This document shows positions 9,124-18,032 of a stretch of DNA of 53,618 nt, piece after piece. This DNA comes from Halolactibacillus halophilus. Lineage in GTDB: Bacteria; Bacillota; Bacilli; Bacillales; Amphibacillaceae. The translations under genes were made by a program, and so were the position numbers. Under the pieces are notes generated by a model that was not told where the DNA came from, did not search any database, and saw only the letters and a program-made list of their open reading frames with translations. The stretch is from assembly GCF_900115605.1 (NCBI RefSeq), contig NZ_FOXC01000017.1, positions 1-53,618 on the forward strand, written 5' to 3'. Each line of letters begins with the position of its first letter. The stretch's first letter is position 1.

Positions 9124-9146
9124 TATAATCCTATCATAGGATTATA
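9124..9146. promoter_or_regulatory. Perfect 23-bp palindrome in the PTS operon leader
   Basis: Eleven bases each side of a central C at 9135 are exact inverted complements (core ATCCTAT/ATAGGAT). It overlaps or directly follows the -10 region of the PTS promoter, so it may be an operator for a second regulator or a hairpin at the 5' end of the message. I do not recognise the motif. Confidence 0.55.
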
Positions 9147-9171
9147 TAGTTGTCTATACCAGCTTTGGTAA
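9143..9171 (-). promoter_or_regulatory. Promoter of the PTS operon
   Basis: On the minus strand TTACCA (9171-9166) and TATATA (9148-9143) are separated by 17 bp. A sequence resembling a CcpA cre site (TGGTAACGCTATCA at 9166-9179, two departures from consensus) overlaps the -35 box, which would suit catabolite repression. Confidence 0.5.
9148..9164 (-). promoter_or_regulatory. NagR/DasR-like GntR operator
   Basis: Minus strand AGCTGGTATAGACAACT resembles the dre element of HutC-subfamily regulators (TGGTCTAGACCA-type palindrome; B. subtilis NagR sites have the TGGTATAGA core). It fills the spacer of the PTS promoter, so binding would block RNA polymerase. The regulator encoded at 4210-4938 is the obvious candidate. 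Confidence 0.6.
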
Positions 9172-9201
9172 CGCTATCACATTTGAATATTTTTATAATT
9201 A

Positions 9202-9232
9202 AAGACAGCTAGCATTCAGCTAACTGTCTTCT
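9202..9232 (-). terminator. Hairpin between the PTS operon promoter and the ABC ATPase gene
   Basis: AAGACAGTTAGC / GCTAGCTGTCTT hairpin with a short loop (TGAAT) and a weak T-rich tail. It lies 35 bp beyond the stop of the ABC ATPase gene, reading in the minus direction, and is well placed to end that transcript before the PTS leader. Confidence 0.7.
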
Positions 9233-9266
9233 TCTATGTCTCTTTAATATGGATTGAGATGCAGCA

Positions 9267-10964
9267 TTATTCTCTCACCCAGTGCCCCTCATACTTTTCT
9301 ACCCACTGATGATCAAACGTGAAGTTAAGCTTACCCGGTTGGTAGTTTTGTAATTTTTCTTTTTCCTTCACTGGCTCCGGAATAGGAACAGCATCAATAA
9401 GCGCACGTGTATACGGATGTAACGGTTGGTCGTAGACATCAACAGCCGATCCCAGCTCAATGAGTTTCCCTTCATACATCACCGCGACCCGATCACATAA
9501 GTGTTTTACCATCGCTAAGTCATGTGCAATAAATAAATAGGTAAGGCCTAATTTTTCTTGTAAGTCTTTTAATAACTCGACCATCTGTGCTTGAATCGAT
9601 ACATCAAGTGCTGACAGGACTTCGTCACAGACAATAAAGGTTGGCTCAACCGCAAGAGCCCTTGCAATACCGATCCGTTGTTGTTGTCCACCACTAAACT
9701 CATGGGGATAGCGGTACATATGTTCATGCTCTAGACCGACAAGCTTTAATAGCTCTTTGATGCGTTTCTTGCGCTTTTCTTTATCTGGATATAAATGGTG
9801 CACATCTAGTGGTTGACCAATAATATCCATCACCTTCATTCTCGGGTTTAGTGAAGCTTTTGGGTCTTGGAAAATAATCTGAATATCACGTCTAAGTTTA
9901 AGGCGATCGCGTTTATTAAATCGATGAATCCGCATACCCTTATAAGTGACGCTACCCGCAGTCAGTGATTCTAGTTGGAGAATTAATCGTCCTGTTGTTG
10001 ATTTACCTGATCCTGACTCACCAACCAGTCCCAAGGTTTCTCCGCGTTTAATATCAAAGCTAACATCCTCAACGGCCGTGAGTTTCTTACCATTCTTCAA
10101 TCGAAATACTTTTGTTAATTCTGATACAGATAAGAGAACCTCTTCATTCGTCTTCTTCTTTGTTGCGACTTTATCATCATGTAACCGCGGCAGTGCTTCT
10201 AACAGCTTTTTCGTATACGGATGTTTAGGAGCATTAAAAATAGAAGCAACATCATTTTCTTCTACAAGTTCACCATCTTTCATCACAACGACACGGTCAC
10301 ACATCCCAGCGACGACACCAAAGTCATGGGTAATTAAAATAATACTCATGTCTATTTCTCGTTGAAGTTCTTTCATTAACTTTAAGATTTGCGCTTGGAT
10401 TCTTACATCCAATGCAGTCGTTGGTTCATCTGCGATTAGTAATTTAGGACGGCAAATAAGTGCCATCGCAATCATCGCTCGTTGCAACATACCTCCTGAG
10501 AATTCGTGCGGGTACTGATGGATTCGTTCATCGACCCGGTCAATCCCTACTTTTTTAAGCATCTCTAAGGCACGTGCTATTGCTTGTTTTTTCGAAAGGT
10601 GTAAATGCACCTGTGCTGTTTCAATTAATTGTTTGCCAATCTTCATGGTTGGATTAAAAGCACTCATCGGATCTTGAAAAATCATACTGATTTCTTTCCC
10701 TCGCACTTTTGTCATTTGTTTCTGATTTAAGCTGGCGATGTCGGTTTCATTATAGTTGAGTTTGTCTACCGCCACCTCTGCTTGTTGTTCATTTAATAAT
10801 TTCATCACTGCTTTTGCCGTGACACTTTTACCAGAACCTGATTCTCCTACGATGCCTAACGTTTCACCTTTGGCAATGGAAAAATTAATCTGATTAACGA
10901 CACGACGGGTTTCGTTCATTCGTTTAAAATCAACAGATAAATTTTCAGTTGTTAATACTGACAT
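9267..10964 (-). CDS. Double ABC ATPase of a peptide/nickel-type importer (DppD-DppF fusion)
   Basis: Protein of 565 residues with two complete ABC ATPase domains of the oligopeptide/dipeptide class. The first (about 1-265) has Walker [11 protein letters not shown], signature [12 protein letters not shown] and Walker [13 protein letters not shown]. The second (about 275-545) has [23 protein letters not shown] and [12 protein letters not shown]. Each carries the C-terminal P-HPYT motif typical of OppD/OppF. Fusion of D and F in one chain occurs elsewhere but is less usual in Firmicutes, where the two are separate. It is divergent from the permease and binding-protein genes (11180-15879), sharing a 215-bp intergenic region, and almost certainly powers that importer. 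Confidence 0.92.
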   Translation of the reverse strand: MSVLTTENLSVDFKRMNETRRVVNQINFSIAKGETLGIVGESGSGKSVTAKAVMKLLNEQQAEVAVDKLNYNETDIASLNQKQMTKVRGKEISMIFQDPMSAFNPTMKIGKQLIETAQVHLHLSKKQAIARALEMLKKVGIDRVDERIHQYPHEFSGGMLQRAMIAMALICRPKLLIADEPTTALDVRIQAQILKLMKELQREIDMSIILITHDFGVVAGMCDRVVVMKDGELVEENDVASIFNAPKHPYTKKLLEALPRLHDDKVATKKKTNEEVLLSVSELTKVFRLKNGKKLTAVEDVSFDIKRGETLGLVGESGSGKSTTGRLILQLESLTAGSVTYKGMRIHRFNKRDRLKLRRDIQIIFQDPKASLNPRMKVMDIIGQPLDVHHLYPDKEKRKKRIKELLKLVGLEHEHMYRYPHEFSGGQQQRIGIARALAVEPTFIVCDEVLSALDVSIQAQMVELLKDLQEKLGLTYLFIAHDLAMVKHLCDRVAVMYEGKLIELGSAVDVYDQPLHPYTRALIDAVPIPEPVKEKEKLQNYQPGKLNFTFDHQWVEKYEGHWVRE

Positions 10965-11082
10965 ACACTCACCTACTTCTATTTAGTCACTTACTTTGGG
11001 GTACGTCTTATTTATGGTCCTACTTCGTTCATGGATAGCGTCTTAATGAAGACCTACCTTAAGACAACTTGAATTTTTATAT

Positions 11083-11111
11083 TTGACATTACCTTAAAGA
11101 CTATCTATAAT
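11083..11111 (+). promoter_or_regulatory. Strong promoter of the ABC permease/binding protein operon
   Basis: Consensus TTGACA (11083-11088), 17-bp spacer and consensus TATAAT (11106-11111), about 70 bp before the first gene. Upstream, GTCTTAA and TTAAGAC repeat in inverted orientation with 12 bp between (about 11039-11064), a possible operator for this divergent pair. Confidence 0.8.
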
Positions 11112-11179
11112 CTTGTTTAAGCTATTGTATACTAAACAGGTAGGAATTATCAAGTATTTTGAAAGGAGGCGACCAAAAC

Positions 11180-12517
11180 ATGACAACACGTTTAATCAAA
11201 GGGTTTCACGTTAGCCAAGCCGCAGTTGGCTTGCGCTTCATTCATTGGCTATTAGGTATCCTCATTCATATACCTGCACTGCTGTACTTTTGGTTTAAGG
11301 TGCGTAAACTACCCGTGACGGCAACCCTTTTAGATCAACAGATGATACGAAAGCTTCAAACGGATTATGATCAGCGCATGAAATATTTTAACCGCGAACC
11401 AAATGAACAGGAAAAACAAGCCTTTATTTCTAAGGAACAGGCACTAATAAAAAAAACAGAACAACAAGACAGATTAAATTACTCGCAATTTTTCGAACAG
11501 TTGTTGCGATCACGACTTTTTATACTCATGACACTTGTGCCAGGTCTTTTTCTGTATCTATTTTATTTCATTTATCATCAAGGATTGATTAGATTCATTT
11601 TTGAACGACTGTTGGCGACTGTATTTGTTATCTTCTCGGTGATTGTAATTGTGTTTACCTTGCTTTATTTTTCACCACAGGACCCAGCTCAGAATATACT
11701 AGGCGATCAAGCAACCGCAGCGCAACGTGAAAACTTTGAGACTTTATTCGGTCTAGATCAACCGTACTTCACCCAACTCACGGAACGCCTGCATGGATTT
11801 ATCACCTTTGATTTAGGGACAACATATCAAGGCTATGAAGATGTGCTACTCAACATAGAGAATCGCTTTCCAGTGACCCTTACGTTAGCTTTTCTTTCGC
11901 TCGTCTTAGCGATTGCGATTGCTGTACCAATCGGTATCATATCTGCGGTTAAAGTAAACAGCTTTTGGGATTACAGTTTTATGTTTGTTGCGCTCATCGG
12001 TCTATCCATCCCTAGCTTTTGGCAAGGCCTCATCTTTATCTTAGCGTTTTCGATTGAATTAGACTTACTACCATCAACCTATATTCCTGGACAATTAGCG
12101 TCGTTGATTATGCCAGTGATTGTCTTAGGAACAGGACTTTCTGCGACTATTGCCCGAATGACACGATCAGAAATTTTAGAAGTCATGCATGAAGATTATA
12201 TCGTGACAGCCAAAGCAAAAGGGTTATCAAATAGACGAATCTTTACTAAACATGCGCTCCCTAACGCATGGATTCCCATTTTAACCGTGATTGGCTTACA
12301 GTTTGGTGCGATGCTTGGCGGGGCAAGTGTCACGGAGAAAGTTTTTAATATTCAAGGACTCGGTAGTTATATTGTAGATAAACAATTCATTCCTGATATT
12401 CCAGCCATTCTTGCTGGGGTTGTCTATATTGCCATAATGATTTCAGTTGTCAATTTAGTTGTGGATTTACTTTATGCCTTACTGAATCCTCGCTTACGCG
12501 CTGAACTTAATGATTAA
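11180..12517 (+). CDS. Peptide-type ABC permease (OppB/DppB-like) with N-terminal extension
   Basis: Inner-membrane subunit of 445 residues. The C-terminal ~310 residues are a standard DppB/OppB permease: start RFIFERLLATVFVIFSVIVIVFTLLYFSP, the EAA-type loop ARMTRSEILEVMHEDYIVTAKAKGLSNRRIFTKHALPNA, and the end LLYALLNPRLR. The first ~135 residues are extra: a hydrophobic segment (about 23-42), a charged segment rich in Gln, Lys and Glu (about 50-110), and another membrane span before the normal N terminus. The frame opens at a TTG at 11159, but AAAGGAGG at 11161-11168 indicates the ATG at 11180. The next permease follows after 23 bp with its own GGAGG. Confidence 0.88.
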   Translation: MTTRLIKGFHVSQAAVGLRFIHWLLGILIHIPALLYFWFKVRKLPVTATLLDQQMIRKLQTDYDQRMKYFNREPNEQEKQAFISKEQALIKKTEQQDRLNYSQFFEQLLRSRLFILMTLVPGLFLYLFYFIYHQGLIRFIFERLLATVFVIFSVIVIVFTLLYFSPQDPAQNILGDQATAAQRENFETLFGLDQPYFTQLTERLHGFITFDLGTTYQGYEDVLLNIENRFPVTLTLAFLSLVLAIAIAVPIGIISAVKVNSFWDYSFMFVALIGLSIPSFWQGLIFILAFSIELDLLPSTYIPGQLASLIMPVIVLGTGLSATIARMTRSEILEVMHEDYIVTAKAKGLSNRRIFTKHALPNAWIPILTVIGLQFGAMLGGASVTEKVFNIQGLGSYIVDKQFIPDIPAILAGVVYIAIMISVVNLVVDLLYALLNPRLRAELND

Positions 12518-12540
12518 GTTTCTAAGAAAGGAGGAGAATC

Positions 12541-14013
12541 ATGCCCCCCCAACAAATCAAACAACATGACCGGTATAAACACGGGCAGTTTGCGCTTGTT
12601 TTATCCCTCGTATTCACATTGTTTTTCTTATATCTCGCAGTTACACGTCAAACGATGGTTTATACGCTTATATCCCTCGCCTTTATCTTTGAGAGTTTAA
12701 TCCAACAGCTACTCTTACGGCGACTAGTAAAAGAAGGCGTATCACCAACAGATCATTCTAAACGCACCCGTATCTACACGTTACTTCAAGTCTTTAGTCT
12801 GTTTACTGGTAATATCTTTACCGCAAGCTTTGCTTTTCGGTTAAGACAGGCTAAAGAAACAATCAGCTACACGTTTATGACCTATATCTTTATTGCTGAC
12901 GTATTTTTAGTTGCGCTCACGGCGCTAAATATCTTTAAACCCTATGTCACGAACAGCTTTCTGATTATTCTCATCAGCCTTATCTCTCTAACAGTTATAG
13001 ATGGATTGTTCATTCACTACTTAAAGGCAGACATAACTGAAACGAAATCGCACAGAGCGCGGATTAAGTTGTTGATTGTTTTTCTTATGATCACTGCCCT
13101 TACCGGGAACGTTCTCCGACTTTTACTCAGTTATCAGCTTTATATCCATTACATTCAAACTGATGAATCTAAACGCGAACAATCCAATCAATTTTGGCAA
13201 AAGATTACCCGAAGCTTTACATCAATGCTAGGTTTATTGTTTATTGTCATTATTTTTTCACTATCATGGATGAGCACCTTCACTTTCGTTGAGAGCTTTG
13301 CCGTTGAAAATAATTATCAAACGTTATTGTTAGAACCAAGTCTCACCCATCCATTTGGCACAGACAACTTTGGTCGTGACGTCTACTCACGCGTTGTTCG
13401 TGGTGGTGTGATTTCCTTGACCATCGGTGTGTTAACCACACTTATTCCTATGCTCATTGGTGGCGCGCTCGGGGCGATCAGTGGTTATTTCCATCCACTT
13501 GTTGACCAAACCGTCATGCGTGTCCTCGATGCGCTGTACGCGATTCCTGGTATTTTACTTGCGATTGCGATTATCGCTGCTTTTGGTTCAAATACAACGA
13601 ACTTAGTTATTGCTTTAAGTATCGGGGCAATTCCGATGTTTGCCCGGACGATGCGAGCGAACGTCCTCATAATTAAAAAGCTTGAATATATTGAAGCTTC
13701 CCGTGCGATTGGGGAATCAGAATGGAAGATTCTCTTTAAACATATCGTTCCTAATGCTCTGGCACCGATGATTGTCCGGGCGACACTCGCGATTGGAACG
13801 GCAGTTATTGCAACAAGTAGTTTAAGTTTTCTCGGACTCGGCGTTGAACCACATGTACCTGAATGGGGAAACGTTTTACGTGTCGGTAGTGCTTATTTAG
13901 AAACAGAACCCTATTTGGCAATTTTTCCGGGACTCGCGATTATTTTACTTGTGTTATCGTTTAACTTTTTAGGTGATGGTGTGCGTGATGCCCTTGATCC
14001 TAAGATGAATTAA
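12541..14013 (+). CDS. Peptide-type ABC permease (OppC/DppC-like) with long N-terminal membrane extension
   Basis: Protein of 490 residues, compared with about 300 for normal OppC. From about residue 225 it is a regular OppC/DppC permease: TRSFTSMLGLLFIVIIFSL, THPFGTDNFGRDVYSRVVRG, loop EASRAIGESEWKILFKHIVPNA and the end FNFLGDGVRDALDPKMN. The first ~220 residues form about six hydrophobic segments of unknown function, with charged connections. Extensions on both permeases of one transporter suggest a distinct importer subfamily. AAGGAGGAG precedes the ATG. The residues CCCCCC right after the start are unusual for this AT-rich genome, but the frame is intact. Confidence 0.88.
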   Translation: MPPQQIKQHDRYKHGQFALVLSLVFTLFFLYLAVTRQTMVYTLISLAFIFESLIQQLLLRRLVKEGVSPTDHSKRTRIYTLLQVFSLFTGNIFTASFAFRLRQAKETISYTFMTYIFIADVFLVALTALNIFKPYVTNSFLIILISLISLTVIDGLFIHYLKADITETKSHRARIKLLIVFLMITALTGNVLRLLLSYQLYIHYIQTDESKREQSNQFWQKITRSFTSMLGLLFIVIIFSLSWMSTFTFVESFAVENNYQTLLLEPSLTHPFGTDNFGRDVYSRVVRGGVISLTIGVLTTLIPMLIGGALGAISGYFHPLVDQTVMRVLDALYAIPGILLAIAIIAAFGSNTTNLVIALSIGAIPMFARTMRANVLIIKKLEYIEASRAIGESEWKILFKHIVPNALAPMIVRATLAIGTAVIATSSLSFLGLGVEPHVPEWGNVLRVGSAYLETEPYLAIFPGLAIILLVLSFNFLGDGVRDALDPKMN

Positions 14014-14082
14014 TCAGGATGTGATTTACCATCTTTCTAAAGATGTTATTGATATGATATAAACTCTAAGGGGGAAATAAAG

Positions 14083-15879
14083 ATGAAAAAATGGCTCTTT
14101 TTATTACTTACAACGGTACTGCTTGGTTTAACTGGGTGTTTGAGCACCGAGTCAGATGTATCAGAAGACAATACCGAGTCAGGCGGTGAACTGCCTACCA
14201 TTAATATTTTAGGACTCGCAACAAGTGAAGATGATGTTAATATTTTGCGCGATCAACTGGCAAAGAGTGGCTTTGATGTTGAATTAAACATTCAACCTGA
14301 TTACGGTAGCTTCGCAACCCAACGTGATGCGAAAAACTACGATTTAGCAGTCACAAACTGGACCACCGTCACTGGTAATCCAGATTATGCTGTACGCTCA
14401 CTCTTTACCTCAGACGGTGATTATAGTCTCTTTAAAGACGAAAAAGCTGACACTCTGATTAATCAAGCAGCAACAGAGTTACCCGCTGACTATCAACAAA
14501 CATATACAGATTTAGAACAACATATCGTTTTAGATGAAGCATATATTGCACCACTTTATATCTCATATAAAGCGCAAGGCATCAATCAGGAGGTTCTTGA
14601 TGTTGACACTGTTCGCTTGCCGCGCTCACGCGCTGCTGTTTGGGAACAGTATGACTTTAATGATGAATCAAAACGTGAAACAGATCCACTTCTGTTCCAC
14701 CAATCCATTAGTACATTAACCTCACTTGACCCGATTAAAGGAAATGATGGCTCGATTAATACCTTAAATACAAATATGTATGTGCGTTTAGTGAACTTAA
14801 CAGATGATGACGCCGTTGTTTCTGACGGATCACTCTCTTACAATTATGCGATTGGTGACGGTAATACGGATTATTACTTCATTCTGCGCGATGATATTAA
14901 TTTCGCCAAAGTGGAAAATGACACGGCCGTTGACTCGGGTGAACTTGTCTCAGCTGAAGACGTCGTTTTCTCACTGAACCGTGCCAATGACAGAAACTCT
15001 GTCCCCGACCACCGTACTTATAGTCTTCATGAACGTATGGAAACGATTGAAGTTGTGACAGACATGACAGAACTCGACCAGACAAATGCCGATGGCACTT
15101 CCATTAAAAATGAACTAGCTGAAGGTCTTAGTGCGCCAATCAATGCTTTGGTTGATTCTGAAGATGAGGTCAACAACGCTGAAGGGAACTATCAAGTCGT
15201 TAAGATTACGACAGCCGAGCCATTCCCACAAGTACTGAATTACCTTGCTCACCAATCAGCGGGGATTGTCTCAAAAGACCAAGTCGAACAAATCAATACC
15301 TTTACTGTTGAAGATTATGACGTCAATACCGATATCGCTTATGGTGATCAGCGCACAGTCATTGAAGGTAATGACACTGACAACACGTTATACGCCAGTG
15401 GCCCGTATCTATTAATCAATAAGAATGATTATGAGGCACGGTTTGTGAAAAATCCTGCTTACATGCCAGAAACCAATCATGAACCAAAGATTAATGAAGT
15501 GTTAGTCAAGTTTATTCAAGATGCAGAAAGTGCACTGTCTGCTTTAAGAAATGGTGAAGTCCATGTGCTCTATGGTATTAAAGAAAATCGCTATGAAACT
15601 GTCGAAGAAGACCCATCCCTTTACCTTCAAACAAATCAAAGTAACGGGGTGACGTATGTTGCGATGAATACAGAAGCAGGCCCACTTACAAGTCGAGCTT
15701 TACGTCAAGCGGTGCTTCACTCGATAGACCAAGAAGAGTTTATCTCCTTCTACCAAGGCAATAAACTAAAAACCGTCTCGACAGTCAGTCCACTCGTTGA
15801 TACAGGACTCGTTGTTGAACATGATGAAGCTCAAGTTGAACAATTGATTCAAGATTACTTTGACAACACCAGCGAATAA
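14083..15879 (+). CDS. Family 5 substrate-binding lipoprotein with circularly permuted lobes
   Basis: Extracellular lipoprotein of 598 residues: signal peptide with lipobox LTGC (Cys19) then an acidic Ser/Glu linker. Segments of the SBP family 5 (OppA/DppA) fold are all present but in rotated order. Residues about 38-180 (INILGLATSEDDVNILRDQL, DYDLAV-like KNYDLAVTNW, YIAPLYISYKA) match what is normally the C-terminal third. Residues about 200-598 match the normal N terminus (STLTSLDPIKGND, AEDVVFSLNRAND) through the usual middle (ALRQAVLHSIDQEEF), and the chain stops just where the first block should follow. One copy of each segment exists, so it is a permutation rather than a tandem fusion. 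Ligand unknown, probably peptide. Confidence 0.85.
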   Translation: MKKWLFLLLTTVLLGLTGCLSTESDVSEDNTESGGELPTINILGLATSEDDVNILRDQLAKSGFDVELNIQPDYGSFATQRDAKNYDLAVTNWTTVTGNPDYAVRSLFTSDGDYSLFKDEKADTLINQAATELPADYQQTYTDLEQHIVLDEAYIAPLYISYKAQGINQEVLDVDTVRLPRSRAAVWEQYDFNDESKRETDPLLFHQSISTLTSLDPIKGNDGSINTLNTNMYVRLVNLTDDDAVVSDGSLSYNYAIGDGNTDYYFILRDDINFAKVENDTAVDSGELVSAEDVVFSLNRANDRNSVPDHRTYSLHERMETIEVVTDMTELDQTNADGTSIKNELAEGLSAPINALVDSEDEVNNAEGNYQVVKITTAEPFPQVLNYLAHQSAGIVSKDQVEQINTFTVEDYDVNTDIAYGDQRTVIEGNDTDNTLYASGPYLLINKNDYEARFVKNPAYMPETNHEPKINEVLVKFIQDAESALSALRNGEVHVLYGIKENRYETVEEDPSLYLQTNQSNGVTYVAMNTEAGPLTSRALRQAVLHSIDQEEFISFYQGNKLKTVSTVSPLVDTGLVVEHDEAQVEQLIQDYFDNTSE

Positions 15880-15880
15880 G

Positions 15881-15911
15881 AAAAAGCGAGCCAGAGAGGC
15901 TCGCTTTTTTT
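15881..15911 (+). terminator. Terminator of the ABC importer operon
   Basis: AAAAAGCGAGCC / GGCTCGCTTTTTT hairpin with a T run immediately after the binding-protein stop. Confidence 0.9.
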
Positions 15912-15972
15912 ATCGCTTTAGGGCGAGAAGACACCTTCCTCAGGTGCGTGGGGGCAGTTCAATTAACTATGT

Positions 15973-16752
15973 TTACTTGATGGAAGTGTGTTTTTGAATG
16001 AATTGCCGTAACACCTCACTCGTTTTTTCTTCACCAGCTTTTGAAAACCCATGGCCTTCCCCGAGAAAGATTTGAACCTCTAAGTTTTTATAAAGCGGTT
16101 TAACCCAGTCGGTGACTGTATGGCTTACGACCGTATCTTTATCTCCGTGAATAATGTAGACAAATCCTTCATAACTACCGATTTCATCTTCTAAAGCAAA
16201 ATCAAGTAATACCTCAAAGAACGGGCGTCCAAGAGGCATGCCCCAAAAGACGAGACGGTCTGGAATAGCTGTTTTTGTTTGGTATTGTTGCTGCCAGTCT
16301 TTTGCGACTGAAAAAACAGTAAACATTAAAAATAGCCCAGCGACTTCTTTGCGAGCTTCAGCAACAAGACTTGAAACAAGCCCACCCATGGACGCACCAA
16401 AAAGAAACAGTTGATTCGGATCAACAAACGGTTGCGATTTAAAGCGATCAACAACCGACAATAAATCTCGCATTTCTGTCAGAATGGTCACCTCTTCTGT
16501 CTTCATCTCACTGGCCTCATTCACCGACCCAACTAGAAAATCAAACCGGTAACTATTTATCCCCTGCTCGGCTAAAAGTTGACAATGATGAGTTAAATTC
16601 TTTTCTGTACCGTTATAGCCATGACTAAAAATAACAAATGGGGCTTGGTCTCTGGCGACGGTTAACACGCCATGCATTTTAAACCCATCGACTTCTAGTG
16701 GATATATTTTTCCATCATGTCGCCTCCCATAACAAAATGTTAGTAACTTCAT
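15973..16752 (-). CDS. Alpha/beta hydrolase, possible start-region frameshift
   Basis: Cytosolic serine hydrolase of about 259 residues. Motifs are FVIFSHGYNGTEKN (oxyanion strand), nucleophile elbow GASMGG, acid YIIHGDKDTVV and histidine GEGHGFS, giving a complete triad. The lid region DWQQQYQTKTAI..VFWGMPLGRP is family-like. The assigned ATG at 16752 has only a weak ribosome site. About 40 bp inside, a good GGGAGGCG precedes ATGATGGAAAAA in the wrong frame; one extra A in that run would join it to IYPLEVDGF and give a natural MMEK start. So the gene may really start near 16713, with a single-base deletion in a homopolymer. Substrate unknown. Confidence 0.8.
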   Translation of the reverse strand: MKLLTFCYGRRHDGKIYPLEVDGFKMHGVLTVARDQAPFVIFSHGYNGTEKNLTHHCQLLAEQGINSYRFDFLVGSVNEASEMKTEEVTILTEMRDLLSVVDRFKSQPFVDPNQLFLFGASMGGLVSSLVAEARKEVAGLFLMFTVFSVAKDWQQQYQTKTAIPDRLVFWGMPLGRPFFEVLLDFALEDEIGSYEGFVYIIHGDKDTVVSHTVTDWVKPLYKNLEVQIFLGEGHGFSKAGEEKTSEVLRQFIQKHTSIK

Positions 16753-16858
16753 ATTTAATATAATTCTTTCTTTTACTTATTCCACTTAGCGTATAAAATC
16801 TCCTGTTAGAAATAGATCATCGCTAACAAAAGTTTTACTGCAATAAAATGGATGAGTC

Positions 16859-17524
16859 TTATACCCACTTCACGACATCATCAAAAGCTCTTCGTTGTTT
16901 TGGTTTAGGCGCTTTTTTCCGGTAACCAAAGGCCACCATTGTCGCTAAGGTAAAGTGGTCATCATAGATTCCTTCGGATTGCAAAAGGTGATCTAACGTC
17001 TCGCGGTTAAAACCTTCAACCGGGCATGAATCAATCTCAAGCTCAGCGGCCACACTCATCATATTGGCAAGCGGGAGATACGTCTGTTTCATCGACCAAT
17101 CATCTAAATAACGCATATCTTCAAACAGGTGAAAGTCATGTTTTTGAAAGTTCTCGATCACATCTTTCATATGTTCAAAAACCTCTTTTGGATAATGCAA
17201 CTCGTCTAAATAGTGCTTTTTAACATACGCTGAATCAAACCTAACATCTTCATGGGTTCGCGCTAAAAGTAAAACGAAGTGACTCGCAGCTTCGACTTTT
17301 GTTTTTGCCCCCCACGAATGCTTTTTTATGAGTTGTTTGATATGATCACTTTCAACGACAACAAATTGCCACGGTTCCATACCAAAAGAACTTGGTGATA
17401 AACGCGCGGCTTCTAAAATCGTCATCATGTCCTCCTTGTTTATCTGTTTTGCATCGTCAAATACTTTTGTCGCATGTCTAAAATGGTAGCGCGCGATAAT
17501 CTGTTGTCTCTTTTCATTTGACAT
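16859..17524 (-). CDS. NAD(P)H-dependent nitroreductase family flavoprotein
   Basis: Protein of 221 residues of the nitroreductase fold (FMN-binding homodimers that reduce nitro compounds, quinones or flavins). Features include YHFRHATKVFDDAKQI, the FMN-binding block ILEAARLSPSSFGMEPWQFVVV, VLLLARTHEDVRF and the C-terminal ATMVAFGYRKKAPKPKQR, all typical of the NfsB/YfkO-like branch. AAAAGGAGC precedes the ATG. It appears monocistronic, oriented the same way as the preceding hydrolase with a 106-bp gap. The physiological substrate cannot be inferred. Confidence 0.92.
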   Translation of the reverse strand: MSNEKRQQIIARYHFRHATKVFDDAKQINKEDMMTILEAARLSPSSFGMEPWQFVVVESDHIKQLIKKHSWGAKTKVEAASHFVLLLARTHEDVRFDSAYVKKHYLDELHYPKEVFEHMKDVIENFQKHDFHLFEDMRYLDDWSMKQTYLPLANMMSVAAELEIDSCPVEGFNRETLDHLLQSEGIYDDHFTLATMVAFGYRKKAPKPKQRRAFDDVVKWV

Positions 17525-18032
17525 TAGTTTTGCTCCTTTTCTTGATAAAAGCTTTTTTTCCTAATAACTATGTCCCCTTATCTTGTTTTAACTAAACACG
17601 TCTGTGGAAATATCAATATTGACACAACAAGTAGCAAATTATTTAGCATTCACTAAATAGTCTCTCCATTGTAAGCGCATACTTACGACGAATCATACCG
17701 CATTTGAAAGGAAGTAAGCGTATTTCTATAAAAACCATGCTTTCTAGTCAGCTTATTTACGCTCAGTCTCATATAGAACGTCTCATTTAGATTCTCTCGT
17801 TTTGTCTTTCTAATACGCACCTAGGTATAATAGTTTATGAGCGTGTCGCCTTTTGATTTCGCAGTGTCTTATCACTTTAACGTTTTTCTTGCTTTACAGA
17901 TATAAGGCGATGATTAAAGACTTCAATAGGTTTAACAGGTTTAACATTTTAGAATTCTGGCAATGAATAAGTGGTAGAAGTTAGTTTTTAGCAAGAACCA
18001 ATGGAACACATACATTTTAAGGGGGAGATTTT
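17525..18032. other. Intergenic region, 508 bp
   Basis: No coding region seen. It must hold the divergent promoters of the nitroreductase and opuAC genes. TGTAAGCGCATACT near 17670 differs by one position from the CcpA cre consensus. TTGACA at about 17620 has no good -10 partner. I see nothing else recognisable. Confidence 0.5.

Noticed and set aside
17525-18032. Small RNA or riboswitch in the region before opuAC
   Set aside because: Only weak inverted repeats and no conserved RNA motif or terminator could be seen.
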